Shown in pieces: positions 1 through 5,919 of a stretch of DNA of 8,069 bases. Source of the DNA: Synechococcales cyanobacterium PMM_0002 (GTDB lineage: Bacteria > Cyanobacteriota > Cyanobacteriia > Elainellales > Elainellaceae); assembly GCA_949127925.1 (NCBI GenBank), contig CASBQX010000240.1, forward strand, positions 1-8,069, in the 5' to 3' direction. Position numbers and translations under genes: made by a program. The number at the start of each line of letters is the position of its first letter. Positions within the stretch are counted from its first letter, which is position 1. Below the pieces are notes generated by a model, which was given only the letters and a program-made list of their open reading frames with translations, made no database searches and was not told the DNA's origin.

Positions 1-19
1 CCATTGCATATAGAAGCAT

Positions 20-385
20 ATGAGTCTAAACACAGTGACGTTGGTCGGTCGTGCTGGGCGCGATCCGGAAGTGAAGTACTTTGAGTCGGGTAGCGTAGTC
101 TGCAAGTTTGCGATCGCGGTGGATCGACGCAGCAAAAATAGGGACGAGCCAGATTGGTTCAATTTGGAAATGTGGGGGCGCACCGCAGAGGTGGCCGCTA
201 ACTATGTCCGCAAAGGCAGTTTGATCGGCGTCAGTGGCTCGTTGAAGTTTGACAGTTGGAAAGACCGTGCCACTGGAGCCGATCGCACCAGTCCAATCAT
301 CCGAGTCGATCGGATGGAACTGCTTGGCTCTAAGCGAGACAACGAAGCTGGTTCCAGCAACAGCTTCGCAGATGACGAATTTTAG
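20..385 (+). CDS. ssb: Single-stranded DNA-binding protein (SSB), short cyanobacterial type
   Basis: This 121-residue protein binds single-stranded DNA during replication, recombination and repair. The sequence shows one OB fold over about residues 1-104: an opening MSLNTVTLVGRAGRDPEVKY, then the aromatic strand around EPDWFNLEMWG (Trp46, Phe47, Trp52) and a conserved NYVRKGSLIGVSGSL segment at 61-75. The tail is only about 17 residues and ends ADDEF. It therefore keeps the acidic patch and terminal Phe that SSBs use to recruit partners, but lacks the Ile-Pro of the E. coli DDDIPF tip. E. coli SSB is much longer (178 aa), while about 120 aa is usual for cyanobacterial SSB. The ATG at 20 gives the family's expected N-terminus; the upstream 19 bases hold only a weak GAAG as ribosome binding site. 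The family call is secure. Confidence 0.95.
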   Translation: MSLNTVTLVGRAGRDPEVKYFESGSVVCKFAIAVDRRSKNRDEPDWFNLEMWGRTAEVAANYVRKGSLIGVSGSLKFDSWKDRATGADRTSPIIRVDRMELLGSKRDNEAGSSNSFADDEF

Positions 386-411
386 CGTCAAACAGCAAGC
401 CCGATAGTTAA

Positions 412-432
412 CCGCTGCCCGCTAGGCGGCGG
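412..432 (+). terminator. GC-rich hairpin after ssb
   Basis: CCGCTGCC (412-419) pairs with GGCGGCGG (425-432), including one T-G wobble, around a 5-base loop CGCTA. It lies 26 bases past the ssb stop and is followed by CTTT rather than a real T-run. It could weakly terminate ssb. It could also affect access to the next gene's start, which begins 13 bases downstream. An alternative 4-bp stem, GGCG (428-431) with CGCC (437-440), is mutually exclusive with it. The role is inferred only. Confidence 0.35.
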
Positions 433-445
433 CTTTCGCCTCAAC

Positions 446-820
446 ATGTCCATGCAAATTTCCCACTTTTTACATGCTGCCGTGGTGGTTTCTGACTTAG
501 CACAGGCAGAGCACTTTTACGGCACCGTGTTGGGGCTGCCCAAGGTAAATCGAGCCTTGCAATTCCCTGGCGCATGGTATCAGATGGGAGCCGGACAAAT
601 CCATTTGATTGCCAACAATCCCGGCTTCATGCCCCCCCAAGCGTCTGCTCAGGCCGCCAAGTGGGGTCGAAATGCCCATCTTGCTCTAGCCGTGGTAGAT
701 TTGCAAGCGGCCAAACAGCAGCTCCAAGTTCACGGCTACGAGGTGCAGCTCAGCGCTTCGGGCCGCTCAGCCCTATTTGTAAAAGACCCGGACGGGAATG
801 TAATTGAGCTGAGCGAGTAA
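446..820 (+). CDS. VOC family protein (glyoxalase/bleomycin-resistance/dioxygenase fold)
   Basis: This is a small 124-residue cytosolic protein of the vicinal oxygen chelate superfamily, with two beta-alpha-beta-beta-beta modules. The first module starts FLHAAVVVSDLAQAEHFYGTVLG (residues 8-30). The second starts HLALAVVDLQAAKQQL (78-93) and closes with the family signature FVKDPDGNVIEL (111-122). His10, His53, His78 and Glu121 sit where the four metal ligands of active VOC enzymes are found, so a divalent-metal enzyme is plausible. The substrate cannot be read from the sequence; glyoxalase, dioxygenase or resistance roles all use this fold. There is no recognisable Shine-Dalgarno sequence, and ATG 452 (two codons in) is an equally possible start. 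It lies 60 bp after ssb in the same direction and 121 bp before trpF. No functional link to either is apparent. Confidence 0.88.
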   Translation: MSMQISHFLHAAVVVSDLAQAEHFYGTVLGLPKVNRALQFPGAWYQMGAGQIHLIANNPGFMPPQASAQAAKWGRNAHLALAVVDLQAAKQQLQVHGYEVQLSASGRSALFVKDPDGNVIELSE

Positions 821-836
821 ACCAAAGGGTTTGGCT

Positions 837-866
837 GTCTTGGTTTTGGCCGTCTTAGTTTTGGCC
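837..866 (+). repeat. Two tandem 15-bp repeats in the trpF leader
   Basis: GTCTTGGTTTTGGCC (837-851) is followed directly by GTCTTAGTTTTGGCC (852-866), 14 of 15 bases identical. A degenerate partial copy, GGTTTGGCT, precedes them at 828-836. The unit is a multiple of three, so the open frame through it reads as repeated Val-Leu-Val-Leu-Ala. It lies between the VOC stop codon and the trpF start. Confidence 0.8.
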
Positions 867-905
867 GTTGGTCTGCTCATGAGCCTACGCTTAAAGGTAG
901 TTCCA

Positions 906-941
906 ATCTACTGCCCGTTCACCGTGATCTATCTACTGCCC
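906..941 (+). repeat. 11-bp direct repeat abutting the trpF start codon
   Basis: ATCTACTGCCC occurs at 906-916 and again at 931-941, a period of 25 bp. The second copy ends immediately before the ATG at 942. No Shine-Dalgarno sequence is visible here. The repeat may be a protein-binding site, an RNA element, or a chance duplication. Confidence 0.6.
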
Positions 942-1610
942 ATGCTTCCCCCTCGGATCAAAATCTGCGGTATCACCAAACCCGAACAAGGGCAGGCGAT
1001 CGCCCAACTGGGAGCAACGGCGCTTGGGTTTATCTGCGTTTCAGTTTCGCCTCGCTATGTGACGCCCCAGCAGATTCGGCTGATTGTGGATACTTTACCT
1101 GCAAACCCAGTCACGGGGCAGCGAGTGGATTGCGTGGGGGTGTTTGTCGATGCAGCGGCGGCAGACATTGAGCAAGTGGTGGCGATCGCTGGACTAAATG
1201 CGGTGCAGCTCCACGGCAATGAATCGCCTGAGTTTTGCCAACAGCTGCGATCTGTTTTGCCCAATATTGAACTAATTAAAGCTGTGCGGGTGCGCGATCA
1301 GCTTGCCCTAGATCAGGCTCATGCCTACACAACGGTGGTTCATACGCTGTTGCTAGATGCCTATCATCCTCATTTGTATGGCGGCACTGGCGCAACGCTG
1401 GATTGGCAGACGCTCCAGCAGTTCCATCCGGCCTGTCCCTGGCTCCTAGCGGGCGGCCTCACCCCTGACAATATAAGAACTGCCCTCCAACAACTGCAAC
1501 CCCACGGGATCGATTTATCGAGTGGCGTAGAACATGCCCCTGGCGATAAGGACTTAGCCAAGGTGGCGCAATTATTTGCCCAATTGCAGCCAGCGTTATT
1601 TGAGTTTTGA
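942..1610 (+). CDS. trpF: Phosphoribosylanthranilate isomerase
   Basis: This enzyme converts N-(5-phosphoribosyl)anthranilate to the ribulose form (CdRP), the third step of tryptophan synthesis from chorismate, in the cytosol. The 222-residue protein is a single TIM barrel. Visible motifs in order are RIKICGIT (5-12) with catalytic base Cys9; GFICVSVSPRYV (29-40); VDCVGVFVD (62-70); AVQLHGNE (87-94); LLLDAY (136-141) with catalytic acid Asp139, then GGTGATLDW (147-155); PWLLAGGLTPDN; and GIDLSSGVE followed by PGDKD, the phosphate-binding end. The reading frame stays open upstream to a TTG at 831, but that extension is a hydrophobic repeat with no place in TrpF. ATG 942 gives the normal family N-terminus and length. 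The gene is isolated from other trp genes, as is common in cyanobacteria. Its stop codon lies inside a perfect inverted repeat. Confidence 0.95.
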   Translation: MLPPRIKICGITKPEQGQAIAQLGATALGFICVSVSPRYVTPQQIRLIVDTLPANPVTGQRVDCVGVFVDAAAADIEQVVAIAGLNAVQLHGNESPEFCQQLRSVLPNIELIKAVRVRDQLALDQAHAYTTVVHTLLLDAYHPHLYGGTGATLDWQTLQQFHPACPWLLAGGLTPDNIRTALQQLQPHGIDLSSGVEHAPGDKDLAKVAQLFAQLQPALFEF

Positions 1611-1636
1611 GTGAGTTGGTCAACTCACTCAAAACT
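1603..1636. terminator. Perfect 16-bp inverted repeat between convergent trpF and kinase genes
   Basis: AGTTTTGAGTGAGTTG (1603-1618) and CAACTCACTCAAAACT (1621-1636) are exact reverse complements separated by only two bases. The left arm contains the trpF stop codon (1608-1610), and the right end is 17 bases from the end of the kinase gene. The position suggests a bidirectional terminator for the two converging transcripts. Neither strand has a clear T-run after the stem, so it is not a classical intrinsic terminator; cyanobacterial terminators often lack one. Confidence 0.65.
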
Positions 1637-1653
1637 TGGAATTTAAAACTCAC

Positions 1654-3570
1654 TCATGCTTGATTGGCCTGCTTGGGCCAGGTGAAATAGAACGTAGCAC
1701 CTGCGCCTTCAGCCGAATCTACTCGGATAGAACCGCCTTCTGTCTCTACGGTCTTTTTGACAATAGCTAGCCCGACGCCAGTATTTTCCCTGGTATCGCG
1801 CGCTTGAAGCGTTTGAAAAATGGCGAAGATTTTGTGGTGATATTCTGGGTCGATGCCAGGGCCATCGTCGGCAACGGCAAACTCTACCCAGTCTCCTTGA
1901 TCTTGCACTGAAATCTGAATTTGGCCATCGTCTCGATCGTGATGCTTGATGCCGTTGCTAATTAGATTGGCAAAAACCTGTCTTAGGGGCATCCGTTTGG
2001 TCATCAGCGTTGGCATAGTTGGGGCAACGTGAACCGTAAAGGACTCCGGTGGGTCCAGTGAGTCGATCACGTCTGCTAACAGGTCAGCGACGTCAATTTG
2101 CTCCGTTGTCGTTTGGGTGCGCCCGACCCGAGAATATTCCAACAAGCCGTTAATTAATGCTTCCATGCGGTGAACCCGCCCTCGCAATAGCCGCATTTGC
2201 TGCTGGTTTTCTTCGGGTAGCTGTCCGGCGAGGTCTTCTTCGATCCATTCAGAGAGGTTGGCGATCGCCCGCAGTGGAGCCTTTAAATCGTGAGAGGTCA
2301 CGTAGGCAAATTGCTCTAGTTCTTGGTTGCGATTTTCTAGGGCGGCGTTAGCCTGTCCTAAATTTGCGGTGAGCTGAGACAGCATGTCGGCACGGCTCTG
2401 GAGTTTTGCTTCGGTTTCTTGGAAGTCGGTTATATCGCGAATAATGGCGATTAATCGCTGATCGATCTGCATCTCGCTGAGCGAAATCTCAATCGGGAAG
2501 GTAGTGCCATTTTTACGAATGCCTGTAGTTTGCCAGGGACGATTGAGCTGAATGGAGTGACTGTCCCAAACCTTTGGAGGTAGGTCATTTGGCTTGGGAA
2601 GGGTGCTGTGAGGGGCAGGATGAAGGGTGCTGTGAGAGGCGATCGCCGTTTCAGCCAACAGTAGCCCCAACGGTTCTCCCACCACTTCCAACGACTCATA
2701 GCCAAACATAGTAGTGGCCGTTGCATTAAACAGCTCGATTTTGCCCTGGGCATCCAGCGTCAGCACGCCATCGACCACGTTGGTCACAATCGCCTTCAGC
2801 AATGTATTGCTTTCTCGCAGCAGCTGCTCCCGGCGCTGCAACTGATCGTCAACGCGGCTGAACAGGTAAAGTGCCGCCAGTGACCCCAGCAAGCTCACAC
2901 CAGCCGTGAATCCTAAGATGGAAGTTGTTAGCTCTTGCAGAGTTTGACGTTGCTCGATATAGGCCGTCAACGTGCGCTGTTCTGCTGCCCGGATGCCACC
3001 CACCTGCTCCCGAATGCCATCCATGGTTTGCCGATTGCGGTAGAGCAGCGTTTTCAACAGTTGCGCTCGGGTCGCGAGTGTCTCCTGGGTATCTACCACA
3101 GTAATAATTTGCGCCAAGATGCTTAGATCTTGCACGACTGCGTTCTCGATCGCTTTAAAGTCTTGCAGGCGAGCTGGGCTGGTCTGCGTTATTTGTTCTA
3201 ATTGCCGCAGGGTTTTGGGCAAATTAGCCTCAGCCTGTTGATAGGGTGCTAGGTAGAGGACGTCGTTCGTAATGCTGTAGCCCCGCACGCTAGTTTCGGC
3301 ATTGAGCAGTTCAATTAAAAGCTGATCCATCGTTGAAATGATCTGCGTCGTGCGATCAATCCGCTGGCGAATATCAAGAATATTTTGGCGTGACCAAATC
3401 CATGCACTTAACGTCACTGCCAGACAAGCTACAGGGACAGCAACCACGATCGCGCCACGATAACGCACTGGCAGGTTGTCCCACATCGCATGCAGTTTTT
3501 TAGAAAGGGAGGTTCCTGGTGTTACGGGTTGCATCAAGGGTTGTATAAATGTAGTTATCTGTAGATACAT
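1654..3570 (-). CDS. CHASE3-PAS sensor histidine kinase
   Basis: This is a 638-residue membrane sensor kinase. A first membrane segment (about 38-60) and a second (about 215-237) bracket an extracytoplasmic all-helical region (about 62-212) with CHASE3 features, such as LLNAETSVRGYSITND at 88-103. A PAS domain (about 252-385) follows, then a coiled-coil linker (385-420). The HisKA H-box is FAYVTSHDLKAPLRAI, with phospho-acceptor His427. The ATPase domain carries the N box NLISNGIKHH (535-544), the G1 box DDGPGID (568-574), the F box IFAIF (581-585) and the G2 box TGVGLAIV (597-604), so an active kinase is expected. There is no receiver domain; the obvious partner is the divergent response regulator. 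Starts at Met1, Met13 and Met29 are all possible, as none has a good ribosome binding site. The signal sensed is unknown. A short duplicated stretch lies within the PAS domain. Confidence 0.93.
   Translation of the reverse strand: MYLQITTFIQPLMQPVTPGTSLSKKLHAMWDNLPVRYRGAIVVAVPVACLAVTLSAWIWSRQNILDIRQRIDRTTQIISTMDQLLIELLNAETSVRGYSITNDVLYLAPYQQAEANLPKTLRQLEQITQTSPARLQDFKAIENAVVQDLSILAQIITVVDTQETLATRAQLLKTLLYRNRQTMDGIREQVGGIRAAEQRTLTAYIEQRQTLQELTTSILGFTAGVSLLGSLAALYLFSRVDDQLQRREQLLRESNTLLKAIVTNVVDGVLTLDAQGKIELFNATATTMFGYESLEVVGEPLGLLLAETAIASHSTLHPAPHSTLPKPNDLPPKVWDSHSIQLNRPWQTTGIRKNGTTFPIEISLSEMQIDQRLIAIIRDITDFQETEAKLQSRADMLSQLTANLGQANAALENRNQELEQFAYVTSHDLKAPLRAIANLSEWIEEDLAGQLPEENQQQMRLLRGRVHRMEALINGLLEYSRVGRTQTTTEQIDVADLLADVIDSLDPPESFTVHVAPTMPTLMTKRMPLRQVFANLISNGIKHHDRDDGQIQISVQDQGDWVEFAVADDGPGIDPEYHHKIFAIFQTLQARDTRENTGVGLAIVKKTVETEGGSIRVDSAEGAGATFYFTWPKQANQA
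2598..2640 (-). repeat. 24-bp-spaced direct repeat inside the kinase PAS domain
   Basis: GAAGGGTGCTGTGAG occurs at 2598-2612 and 2622-2636. With following bases the match extends to 18 of 19. The 24-bp period equals eight codons, and on the coding strand it gives ASHSTLHP followed by APHSTLPK (kinase residues 311-325). The frame is preserved. The second copy runs into a HIP1 octamer at 2639-2646. Confidence 0.75.
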
Positions 3571-3622
3571 TTAGAATTGTCTCAAAGCCAAGATAGCCCT
3601 CATATATACCTAGAGTAATAGT

Positions 3623-3636
3623 TCTGGACATCCAGA
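3623..3636. promoter_or_regulatory. Palindrome in the divergent kinase/regulator intergenic region
   Basis: TCTGGA (3623-3628) and TCCAGA (3631-3636) form an inverted repeat with a 2-bp spacer, near the middle of the 173 bp separating the kinase start (3570) and regulator start (3744). An AT-rich TATATA lies at 3603-3608. Its place between two divergent regulatory genes makes it a candidate operator, possibly for the regulator itself. No promoter boxes are clear enough to assign. Confidence 0.3.
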
Positions 3637-3731
3637 GCAGTTAGTTTTCCTTCCTTGGGTGGATGCTGAGGCGATCGCCATCCTCCATAATCGTGAAATA
3701 GAAACCGTCGATTGTAATAGAAATGAATGTT

Positions 3732-3736
3732 AAGGA
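3732..3736 (+). promoter_or_regulatory. Ribosome binding site deciding the response-regulator start
   Basis: AAGGA lies 7 bases before ATG 3744. An in-frame ATG at 3723 is upstream of this site, so it cannot use it and has no comparable site of its own. This favours the shorter protein starting MSEISVTLIEDHD. Confidence 0.65.
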
Positions 3737-3743
3737 ATTGGCA

Positions 3744-4466
3744 ATGAGCGAGATTAGTGTAACTCTCATTGAAGATCATGACCTTACACGAGTTGGACTG
3801 AGGGCTGGTTTGCAGCGGCAGGAAGGGATTCGGGTAATGGGCGAAGCGGCCAACGCCGCTTCTGGTCTAAAAATGTTGGAAACCATGAGACCTGATGTGG
3901 CGATCGTGGATATTGGCCTGCCTGATATGGACGGGATTGAATTGACCCGTCGGTTTCGAGGCATGCAGGCGGCGAGTGAGGGTGGGTTTAATACAAAAGT
4001 ATTAATTCTGACCATGCACGACAGTGAGGATTCTGTGCTGGCGGCATTTGCAGCGGGTGCAGATTCGTATTGCATGAAGGACATTAGCGTCGATAAGTTG
4101 GCAGAAGCGCTCAAGGCGACTCATGGCGGCAACTCCTGGATTGATCCGGCGATCGCCAGCATTGTTTTGCGGCAAATGCGGCAGAGTGCTCCGCAGTTGG
4201 CCGCAATCGACGAGGTAAAAAGGATTAGCATTGGCGGGATTGAGCCAGATGTGGAGCAGCTATTGGAAAGCTCTCCGCTAACGGAACGGGAGCTAGAGAT
4301 TTTGGAGCTAATTGTGGGTGGATGCAGCAATGCGGCGATCGCCGCAAAGCTATACATCACGGTGGGCACCGTTAAAACCCATGTTCGCAACATTCTCAAC
4401 AAGCTCTGTGCCGACGATCGGACGCAAGCCGCTGTTTTGGCGCTGCGGTCTGGATTAATTAGCTAA
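3744..4466 (+). CDS. NarL/FixJ-family response regulator (REC + LuxR-type HTH)
   Basis: This 240-residue DNA-binding response regulator is probably phosphorylated by the divergently encoded kinase. The receiver domain (about 4-125) shows the acidic pair Glu10/Asp11 in LIEDHD, the phospho-acceptor Asp56 in VDIGLPDMDG, Thr90 in LILTMHD and Lys112 in YCMKD, the complete catalytic set. A linker of about 50 residues follows. The C-terminal LuxR-type helix-turn-helix begins LTERELEILELI at 179 and includes the recognition-helix region VGTVKTHVRNIL. That places it in the NarL/FixJ class rather than the OmpR class common in cyanobacterial stress control. It should act as a dimeric transcription factor. 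Its targets are not visible; the shared upstream region and the downstream cphB are candidates by position only. Confidence 0.93.
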   Translation: MSEISVTLIEDHDLTRVGLRAGLQRQEGIRVMGEAANAASGLKMLETMRPDVAIVDIGLPDMDGIELTRRFRGMQAASEGGFNTKVLILTMHDSEDSVLAAFAAGADSYCMKDISVDKLAEALKATHGGNSWIDPAIASIVLRQMRQSAPQLAAIDEVKRISIGGIEPDVEQLLESSPLTERELEILELIVGGCSNAAIAAKLYITVGTVKTHVRNILNKLCADDRTQAAVLALRSGLIS

Positions 4467-4487
4467 TCAAAGATTAAACGATCCAGA
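4449..4487 (+). terminator. Possible stem-loop at the end of the response-regulator gene
   Basis: TCTGGAT (4449-4455) and ATCCAGA (4481-4487) are inverted 7-bp arms around 25 bases, which include the stop codon and the palindrome ATTAGCTAAT (4458-4467). There is no T-run. This is a weak terminator candidate; chance pairing cannot be excluded. Confidence 0.25.
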
Positions 4488-4574
4488 TGGTGGGTCGCAC
4501 GGGTAACCTGTAGCTCCGCACTCCATCAACACATCTTATGGCCTAAAAAACCTCTAAAGCAGTTCTGTTTATTT

Positions 4575-5387
4575 ATGAATGAACAAAAACAGTTGGGCGC
4601 GTTGGTGATTATCGGCGGCGCAGAGGATCGCGATGGCGACTGCATCGTTTTGCGAAAATTTATCCGCTGTGCGGGCGGGGTGAATGCCCACATTGTCGTG
4701 CTAACTGCTGCCACGAGCCAGCCGCGAGAAGTCGGCGATGATTACATCCGGGTATTTGAACGACTCGGTGTAAAAAATGTGCGCGTAATCAACACCGAAC
4801 AGCGGGACGATAGCGATCGCGCCGAAGTCCTAGAAGCGGCTGAGCAAGCGACCGGTGCCTTTTTCACAGGGGGTGACCAGTCGCGCATTATTGCTCTGAT
4901 CAAAGACACCAAGCTAGACGCTATTTTGCACAAGCGCCACGCCCAGGGTCTAGTCATTGGCGGTACCAGTGCCGGAGCCGCCATGATGCCTGACGTCATG
5001 ATTATAGAAGGCGAGTCTCAAACTAATCCTCGCGTTAATGTGGTGGAAATGGGGCCAGGTATGGGCTTTTTACCGGGCATCGTCGTAGACCAACATTTTG
5101 CCCAACGGGGCCGATTAGGGCGGTTAATTTCTGCCTTGGTGCAGCAGCCCAGCGTGCTGGGGTTTGGGATTGATGAAGATACCGCAATCGTGATTGAGGG
5201 TGATGAGTTAGAAGTGGTAGGCAATGGCGCAATTACGGTAATTGACGAGTCAACGGCGAGCTATAACAATCTTGGTGATTTGTTGAAAGACGAGGCGTTA
5301 GCGGTGTTTGGCGTCAAGCTCTCCATTTTGCCGCACGGATTTCGCTTTAACCTCAAAACTCGCCAGCCTATTGAGCCAGCGGTGTAG
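4575..5387 (+). CDS. cphB: Cyanophycinase
   Basis: This cytosolic serine-type exopeptidase degrades cyanophycin (the poly-aspartate/arginine nitrogen reserve) to beta-Asp-Arg dipeptides. The 270-residue protein belongs to peptidase family S51. GALVIIGGAEDRDGD (8-22) opens the fold and FFTGGDQSRI (96-105) follows. The nucleophile elbow is GGTSAGAA (129-136) with Ser132. VVDQHFAQRGRLGR (170-183) carries His174 and the arginine-rich substrate pocket, and GFGIDEDTA (196-204) carries Glu201. These match the Ser, His and Glu expected for the catalytic triad of the cyanobacterial enzyme, so full activity is likely. ATG 4575 gives the family-typical start, though no Shine-Dalgarno sequence is seen. 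In most cyanobacteria cphB is followed by cphA (cyanophycin synthetase); here a tautomerase gene follows instead. No NtcA-type promoter site was recognised upstream. Confidence 0.95.
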   Translation: MNEQKQLGALVIIGGAEDRDGDCIVLRKFIRCAGGVNAHIVVLTAATSQPREVGDDYIRVFERLGVKNVRVINTEQRDDSDRAEVLEAAEQATGAFFTGGDQSRIIALIKDTKLDAILHKRHAQGLVIGGTSAGAAMMPDVMIIEGESQTNPRVNVVEMGPGMGFLPGIVVDQHFAQRGRLGRLISALVQQPSVLGFGIDEDTAIVIEGDELEVVGNGAITVIDESTASYNNLGDLLKDEALAVFGVKLSILPHGFRFNLKTRQPIEPAV

Positions 5388-5426
5388 GAAAATCTGAAGC
5401 TGCACTGATCTTGCTCTGCGGATCGA

Positions 5427-5454
5427 TTGCGATCGCCCTTTAATTTGGTATTAG
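5427..5454 (+). promoter_or_regulatory. Weak sigma70-like promoter candidate for the tautomerase gene
   Basis: TTGCGA (5427-5432) and TATTAG (5449-5454) are separated by 16 bp in the 103-bp gap between cphB and the tautomerase gene. The -35 overlaps a HIP1 octamer. The match is modest and cotranscription from cphB is equally possible. Confidence 0.2.
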
Positions 5455-5490
5455 TAGGTTTGAACGGCTCATTTTTCAGAATTCTTTTGT

Positions 5491-5844
5491 ATGCCCCTGA
5501 TTACAGTTCAAACGTCAGTGCCCACCCCCGATCGCGCTGACACAGAAGCCCTGCTCAAAACCTTATCGGCTAGCTTGGCCAAACATGTGGGTAAACCCGA
5601 AGCCTATGTCATGGCTGCTTTTGAGTCCGACATTGCCATGACGTTTGCGGGAACGCTAGACCCGGCGTGCTACATCGAAATCAAAAGCGTGGGGTCATTT
5701 ACCGCAGCGCAGACGACTGCTATGAGCCAAGATTTTTGTGAAACGATTAGTGAAGCGTTGGGGATACCTGGCAATCGGATCTACATCGAATTTGCCGAGG
5801 CCAAAGGGTATTTGTGGGGTTGGAATGGTGGCACCTTTGGGTAG
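5491..5844 (+). CDS. MIF-like tautomerase (phenylpyruvate tautomerase-related)
   Basis: This 117-residue protein is of the macrophage migration inhibitory factor (MIF) branch of the tautomerase superfamily, which forms trimers and uses an N-terminal proline as catalytic base. Pro2 directly follows the start Met, so removal of Met would expose it. The sequence tracks MIF along its length: KPEAYVMAAFESDIAMTFAG (35-54) corresponds to MIF KPPQYIAVHV and after, with Lys35 at the active-site Lys32 position; IKSVGSF (64-70) matches the strand around MIF Ile64; and WGWNGGTFG at the C-terminus matches VGWNNSTFA. The MIF CXXC motif is absent (DPACYI), and MIF Asn97 is Glu100 here. Keto-enol tautomerase activity is plausible, but the physiological substrate is unknown. 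The stop codon falls inside a palindromic repeat. Confidence 0.9.
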   Translation: MPLITVQTSVPTPDRADTEALLKTLSASLAKHVGKPEAYVMAAFESDIAMTFAGTLDPACYIEIKSVGSFTAAQTTAMSQDFCETISEALGIPGNRIYIEFAEAKGYLWGWNGGTFG

Positions 5845-5903
5845 AGACGCGATTCATCGCGTCTTTGCGGGATTGGGGGAGACGCGATTAATCGCGTCTC
5901 TAC
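5841..5903. repeat. 63-bp palindromic repeat element between convergent genes
   Basis: GTAGAGACGCGATT (5841-5854) and AATCGCGTCTCTAC (5890-5903) are perfect 14-bp inverted ends. Each end also begins a local hairpin: AGACGCGAT/ATCGCGTCT at 5845-5864 with a 2-base loop, and a perfect 20-bp palindrome at 5880-5899. A G-rich spacer lies between them. The motif resembles interspersed palindromic repeats I recall from filamentous cyanobacterial genomes, non-coding and MITE- or REP-like; no database check was possible. It contains the tautomerase stop codon (5842-5844) and ends 16 bases from the fraE stop, so it could terminate both transcripts. Confidence 0.85.
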
Positions 5904-5919
5904 GGGTAAAGGATTGGGT

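Noticed and set aside
26..391. 121-codon open frame on the minus strand opposite ssb
   Set aside because: It mirrors the clear SSB gene over almost its full length and shows no recognisable domain. Other long frames opposite trpF, the regulator, cphB and fraD were rejected for the same reason.
831..941. N-terminal extension of trpF from TTG 831, adding 37 mostly hydrophobic residues
   Set aside because: TrpF is a cytosolic TIM barrel starting just before the KICGIT motif. The extension is made of a 15-bp DNA repeat, and ATG 942 gives normal family length.
2451..2753. 100-codon minus-strand frame inside the histidine kinase
   Set aside because: It lies wholly in another frame of the well-supported kinase PAS region and encodes nothing recognisable.
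3723..3743. Upstream ATG for the response regulator
   Set aside because: The good AAGGA ribosome binding site lies downstream of it and is correctly spaced for ATG 3744, which also gives the usual short N-terminus before LIEDHD.
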